From NCBI RefSeq assembly GCF_051014685.1, contig NW_027479675.1:1-64000 (forward strand): a stretch of DNA of 64,000 nucleotides, read 5' to 3'. Each line of letters opens with the position of its first letter. The first letter of the stretch is position 1. This document shows positions 60,535-64,000 of the stretch, piece after piece. The notes under the pieces were generated by a model that was not told the origin of the DNA, did not search any database, and saw nothing but the letters and a program-made list of their open reading frames with translations. This stretch comes from Ptiloglossa arizonensis (taxonomy: Eukaryota; Arthropoda; Insecta; Hymenoptera; Colletidae). Made by a program: the position numbers and the translations under genes.

Positions 60535-63102
60535 GTTATGCGTTATACGTTATACGTTATACGTTATACGTTATACGTTATACGTTATACGTTATACGTT
60601 ATACGTTATACGTTATACGGCATACGTTATACGTTATACGTTATACGTTATACGTTATACGTAATATGTAATACGTCATACGTTTTACGTTAATCGTTAT
60701 ACGTTATACGTTATACGCTACACGTTATACGTTATACGTCATACGTTATACGTTATACGTTATACGTTATACGTTATACGTTATACGTTATACGCAATAC
60801 GTTATACGTTATACGTTATACGTTATACGTTATACGTTATACGTTATACGTTATACGTTATACGTTATACGTTATACGTTATACGTATACGTTATACGTT
60901 ATACGTTATACGTTATACGTTATACGTTATACGTTATACGTTATACGTTATGCGTTATAGGATATACGTTATACGTTATACGTTGTACGTTATACGTTAT
61001 ACGTTATACGTTATACGTTATACGTTATACGTTATACGTTAAACGTTGTACGTTATACGTTATACGTTATGCGTTATACGTTATACGTTATACGTCATAC
61101 GTTATACGTTATACGTTATACGTTATACGTTATACGTTATACGTTGTACGTTATACGTTATACGTTGTACGTTATACGTTATACGTTATACGTTATACGT
61201 TAGACGTTGTACGTTATACGTTATACGTTATACGTTATACGTTATACGCTATACGTTATACGTTATATGTTATACGTCATGGGATATACGTTATACGTTA
61301 TTCGTTATACGGTACACGTTAAACGTTGTACGTTATACGTTATACGTTGTACGTTATACGTTATACGTTGGACGTTAGACGTTATACGTTATACGTTATA
61401 CGCTATACGCTATACGTTATACGTTATACGTTATACGTTATACGTTATACGTAGTACGTTATACGTTATACGTTATACGTTATACGTTATACGACATACG
61501 TTATACGTTATACGTTATACGTTATACGTTATACGTTATACGTTATACGTTATACGTTATACGTTATACGTTATACGTTATACGTTATACGTTATACGTT
61601 ATACGTTATACGTTACACGTTATACGTTATACATTATACGTTACACGTTATACGTTATACGTTATACGTTACACGTTATTCGTTATACGTTATACGTTAT
61701 ACGTTATGCGTTATAGGATATAAGTTATACGTTATACGTTATACGTTATACGTTGTACGTTATACGTTATACGTTATACGTTATACGTTGTACGTTATAC
61801 GTTATACGTTATACGTTATACGTTATACGTTATACGTTATACGTTATACGTTATACGTTATACGTTATACGTTATACGTTATACGTTATACGTTATACGT
61901 TATACGTTATACGTTATGCGTTATAGGATATAAGTTATACGTTATACGTTATACGTTATACGTTGTACGTTATACGTTATACGTTATACGTTATACGTTA
62001 TACGTTATACGTTATACGTTATACGTTATACGTTATACGTTATACGTTATACGTTATACGTTATACGTTATACGTTATACGTAATATGTAATACGTCATA
62101 CGTTTTACGTTAATCGTTATACGTTATACGTTATACGCTATACGTTATACGTTATACGTTATACGTTATACGTTATAGGTTATACGTTATACGTTATACG
62201 ACATACGTTATACGTTATACGTTATACGTTATACGTTATACGTTATACGTTATACGTTATACGTTATGCGTTATACGTCATACTTTATACGTTATACGTT
62301 ATACGTTATACGTTATACGTTATACGTTATACGTTATACGTTATGCGTTATAGGATATACGTTATACGTTATACGTTGTACGTTATACGTTATACGTTGT
62401 ACGTTATACGTTATACGTTATACGTTATACGTTATACGTTATACGTTATACGTTATACGTTATACGTTATACGTTATACGTTATACGTTATACGTTACAC
62501 GTTATACGTTATACGTTATACGTTATACGTTATACGTTATACGTTATACGTTATACGTTATACGTTATACGTTATACGTTATACGTCATACGTTATACGA
62601 TATACGTTATACGTTATACGTTCTACGTTATACGTTATACGTTAAACATTGTACGTTATACGTTATACGTTATACGTTATACGTTATACGTTATACGTTA
62701 TATGTTATACGTTATACGTTATACGTTATACGTTATACGTTATACGTTATACGTTATACGTTATACGTTATACGTTATACGTTATAGGTTATACGTTATA
62801 CGTTATACGTTATACGTAATATGTAATACGTCATACGTTTTACGTTAATCGTTATACGTTATACGTTATACGCTATACGTTATACGTTATACGTTATACG
62901 TTATACGTTATACGTTATACGTTATACGTTATACGACATACGTTATACGTTATACGTTATACGTTATACGTTATACGTTATACGTTATACGTTATACGTT
63001 ATACGTTATACGTTATACGTTATGCGTTATAGGATATACGTTATACGTTATACGTTATACGTTATACGTTGTACGTTATACGTTATACGTTATACGTTAT
63101 AC
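60535..63102 (+). repeat. Tandem duplication of about 2,575 bp, copy 2
   Basis: This copy directly follows copy 1; the junction lies in consensus units before 60535. It contains block X copy 4. Private marks near cassette B (61275-61320) are a GGG run and a T6C change. The next sequence (63102-64000) enters another B-type copy that is cut by the window end. Confidence 0.93.
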
Positions 63103-64000
63103 GTTATACGTTATACGTTATACGTTATACGTTATACGTTATACGCTATACGTTATACGTTATATGTTATACGTCATGCGATATACGTTATACGTTATTC
63201 GTTATACGGTATACGTTAAACGTTGTACGTTATACGTTATACGTTGTACGTTATACGTTATACGTTGGACGTTAGACGTTACACGTTATACGTTATACGC
63301 TATACGTTATACGTTATACGTTATACGTTATACGTTATACGTAGTACGTTATACGTTATACGTTATACGTTATACGACATACGTTATACGTTATACGTTA
63401 TACGTTATACGTTATACGTTATACGTTATACGTTATACGTTATACGTTATACGTTATACGTTATACGTTATACGTTATACGTTATGCGTTATAGGATATA
63501 CGTTATACGTTATACGTTATACGTTATATGTTGTACGTTATACGTTATACGTTATACGTTATACGTTATACGTTATACGTTATACGTTATACGTTATACG
63601 TTATACGTTATACGTTATACGTTATACGTTATACGTTATACGTTATACGTTATGCGTTATAGGATATAAGTTATACGTTATACGTTATACGTTATACGTT
63701 GTACGTTATACGTTATACGTTATACGTTATACGTTATACGTTATACGTTATACGTTATACGTTATACGTTATACGTTATACGTTATACGTCATACGTTAT
63801 ACGAAATACGTTATACGTTATACGTTCTACGTTATACGTTATACGTTAAACATTGTACGTTATACGTTATACGTTATACGTTATACGTTATACGTTATAC
63901 GTTATATGTTATACGTTATACGTTATACGTTATACGTTATACGTTATACGTTATACGTTATACGTTATACGTTATACGTTATACGTTATACGTTATACGT
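63103..64000 (+). repeat. Start of a further B-type segment, cut by the window end
   Basis: Cassette B (63172), the CGTTGGA / CGTTAGA pair, T4A+A5G, T3A+T4C, C1G+T3A and cassette E with the T3A+T4A unit (63802) follow the order of 43360-44200 and 48460-49300. One private C1T precedes the A5G unit near 63528, and one T6C follows CGTTAGA near 63279. Confidence 0.85.

Larger units (their letters stand above)
1527..60889. repeat. Phase-shifting units (29 events) in an otherwise strict 7-bp register
   Basis: Coordinates span the first to last event. The 6-bp unit CGTATA starts at 1710, 5594, 11945, 13015, 15016, 19299, 23876, 24645, 27927, 28283, 30935, 35869, 36764, 37694, 40862, 46804, 52508, 55090, 58309 and 60884, with an adjacent 6-bp CTTATA at 1716. 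Losses of two bases occur near 8483, 10701 and 40121 (a missing CG) and at 11128 (5-bp unit ATATA). The 8-bp units are at 1527, 2086, 8734 and 9673. Summing these events gives the remainder modulo 7 of all 39 intervals between successive A cassettes with no exception. At each CGTATA the local sequence becomes the perfect 10-bp palindrome ACGTATACGT. Confidence 0.92.
232..62849 (+). repeat. Cassette A family: five consecutive variant units (35 bp), about 40 copies
   Basis: The cassette is five adjacent units with changes T4A; C1T+T4A; T4C; A5T; T6A+A7T, followed by three consensus units and then T3C (CGCTATA) or A5G (CGTTGTA). The coordinates given span the first to last copy. Copies start at 232, 5866, 8798, 11016, 11728, 13287, 15302, 19585, 21951, 24162, 24931, 25386, 28569, 29024, 31249, 31921, 33496, 33951, 36183, 37211, 37980, 40386, 40659, 43066, 44305, 45138, 45719, 48154, 49400, 50233, 51423, 53522, 54334, 55369, 58085, 59512, 60247, 60660, 62080 and 62815. 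Incomplete or altered copies: 13287 (last two changes absent), 40386 (fifth unit T5 region reads GTTGAT instead of GTTAAT), 43066 (C1T absent), and 45138 and 50233 (T3A+T4C unit in place of T4C, then consensus). Such dense co-occurring changes are best explained by one ancestral string that was copied. Confidence 0.95.
41267..63186 (+). repeat. Cassette B family (T4C+A7G followed by T3A), eight copies, right third only
   Basis: Coordinates span the first to last copy. Cassette B units start at 41267, 43430, 45397, 48525, 50492, 58700, 61275 and 63172. Each is preceded by a C1T unit and followed by A7T, T3G, T6A and A5G units. The copy at 61275 has an extra change giving a GGG run and a T6C change in the next marked unit. 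The copies at 45397 and 50492 share an extra T4C before B. Spacing is 1,967 bp between 43430 and 45397 and again between 48525 and 50492. No copy lies left of 41 kb. Confidence 0.93.
1..64000. repeat. Heptanucleotide satellite array, unit CGTTATA (canonical AACGTAT), about 9,140 units
   Basis: Every part of the window can be read as head-to-tail CGTTATA units or one- to two-base derivatives; I saw no inversion of orientation and no foreign insert. Base 1 starts a unit and base 64000 falls three bases into one, so both edges are cut. Pure consensus is 2/7 G+C and has one CpG and one ACGT tetramer per unit. Variants affect every monomer position. The commonest are T3C, T4C, A5G, T6C, A7G and A5C, with rarer changes at C1 and G2. 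Consensus runs between variants are usually 3 to 20 units; among the longest I noticed are 26 units (52801-52982) and 25 units (42051-42225). The organisation fits a eukaryotic satellite; family name and chromosomal location cannot be told from the sequence. No gene-like stretch exists anywhere in the 64 kb. Confidence 0.99.

Noticed and set aside
1..64000. Telomeric repeat array
   Set aside because: The unit has one G per strand per 7 bp and no G run, unlike telomere repeats such as TTAGGG or TTTAGGG; variant density and block duplications are also unlike terminal telomere DNA.
1..64000. CRISPR array
   Set aside because: Repeats are 7 bp with no spacers; recurring variant strings are not unique spacer sequences and no cas-like gene is present.
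1..64000. TATA-box promoters or -10 elements
   Set aside because: TATA occurs in every unit as part of the monomer; there is no associated start site, gene or other element to support promoter function.
1..64000. Bacterial repeat-protein gene or phase-variable tract
   Set aside because: Tract length of 64 kb, absence of any non-repeat domain and equal openness of all three frames argue against it.
1..64000. Embedded tRNA, rRNA, transposon ends or CENP-B-box-like motif
   Set aside because: I looked for stretches departing from the 7-bp pattern and found none longer than the five-unit cassette A; no G+C-rich structured RNA, terminal inverted repeat or 17-bp CENP-B-box core is visible.
1..64000. 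Pure assembly artefact (looped expansion of one read)
   Set aside because: Not fully excluded, but the copies carry private substitutions and whole-unit length differences in a layered pattern that a simple computational loop would not make. Spanning long reads would decide.

Overview
The whole 64-kb window is one uninterrupted tandem array of a 7-bp monomer. On the + strand it reads CGTTATA (equivalently TTATACG; lexicographically smallest rotation over both strands AACGTAT). It runs from base 1, which starts a unit, to base 64000, which is three bases into a unit, so both ends of the array lie outside the window. That is about 9,140 units. I found no unique sequence: no protein gene, RNA gene, transposon, CRISPR array or promoter. 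This is the character of a eukaryotic simple satellite (centromeric, pericentromeric, sex-chromosomal or other heterochromatin). The unit is not G-rich and does not look like a known telomere repeat. I cannot name the organism: nothing outside the repeat is available, and I do not recognise the heptamer as a named satellite. Monomer positions below are numbered C1 G2 T3 T4 A5 T6 A7, so A7G means the unit CGTTATG. || The array is not homogeneous. Variant units occur in fixed strings that work like barcodes and recur at many places. These include: a five-variant cassette A, found in about 40 copies between 232 and 62849; a 231-bp block D immediately before A, in nine complete copies; a cassette E (T4C, one consensus unit, T3A, then A5C, then usually the pair T6A / G2A+A5G), in roughly 40 copies; and a cassette B (T4C+A7G, then T3A), in eight copies, all right of 41 kb. 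Shared strings show that the array was built by nested segmental duplication of blocks from about 0.2 kb to more than 5 kb, with no single higher-order period. || Layout. 0.3-4.6 kb: short tandem duplications (offsets 798-799 and 1,155 bp). 6.6-11.1 kb: tandem duplication of about 2.22 kb. 11.7-12.3 kb: first copy of block X. 13.7-36.3 kb: zone of a block C of about 0.7 kb (six copies), with larger copies of it at offsets of about 3.0-5.0, 3.6, 4.3 and 10 kb. 36.3-40.4 kb: chimeric stretch, including a displaced copy of the 2.2-kb unit. 40.7-54.9 kb: B-containing zone with a duplication of about 5.1-5.7 kb and a partial third copy. 55.4-57.9 kb: a displaced copy of the 15.3-16.8 kb material and related sequence. 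57.96-63.1 kb: tandem duplication of about 2,575 bp, followed by the start of another B-type copy. || The 7-bp register is kept from end to end apart from 29 phase-changing events (20 of them the 6-bp unit CGTATA). These account exactly for the residue modulo 7 of every interval between successive A cassettes. All long + strand reading frames are by-products of the repeat: CGTTATA has no stop in any + frame and encodes the same seven-residue cycle in all three, while the - strand has TAA every 21 bases in every frame. No interacting genes are present to describe.
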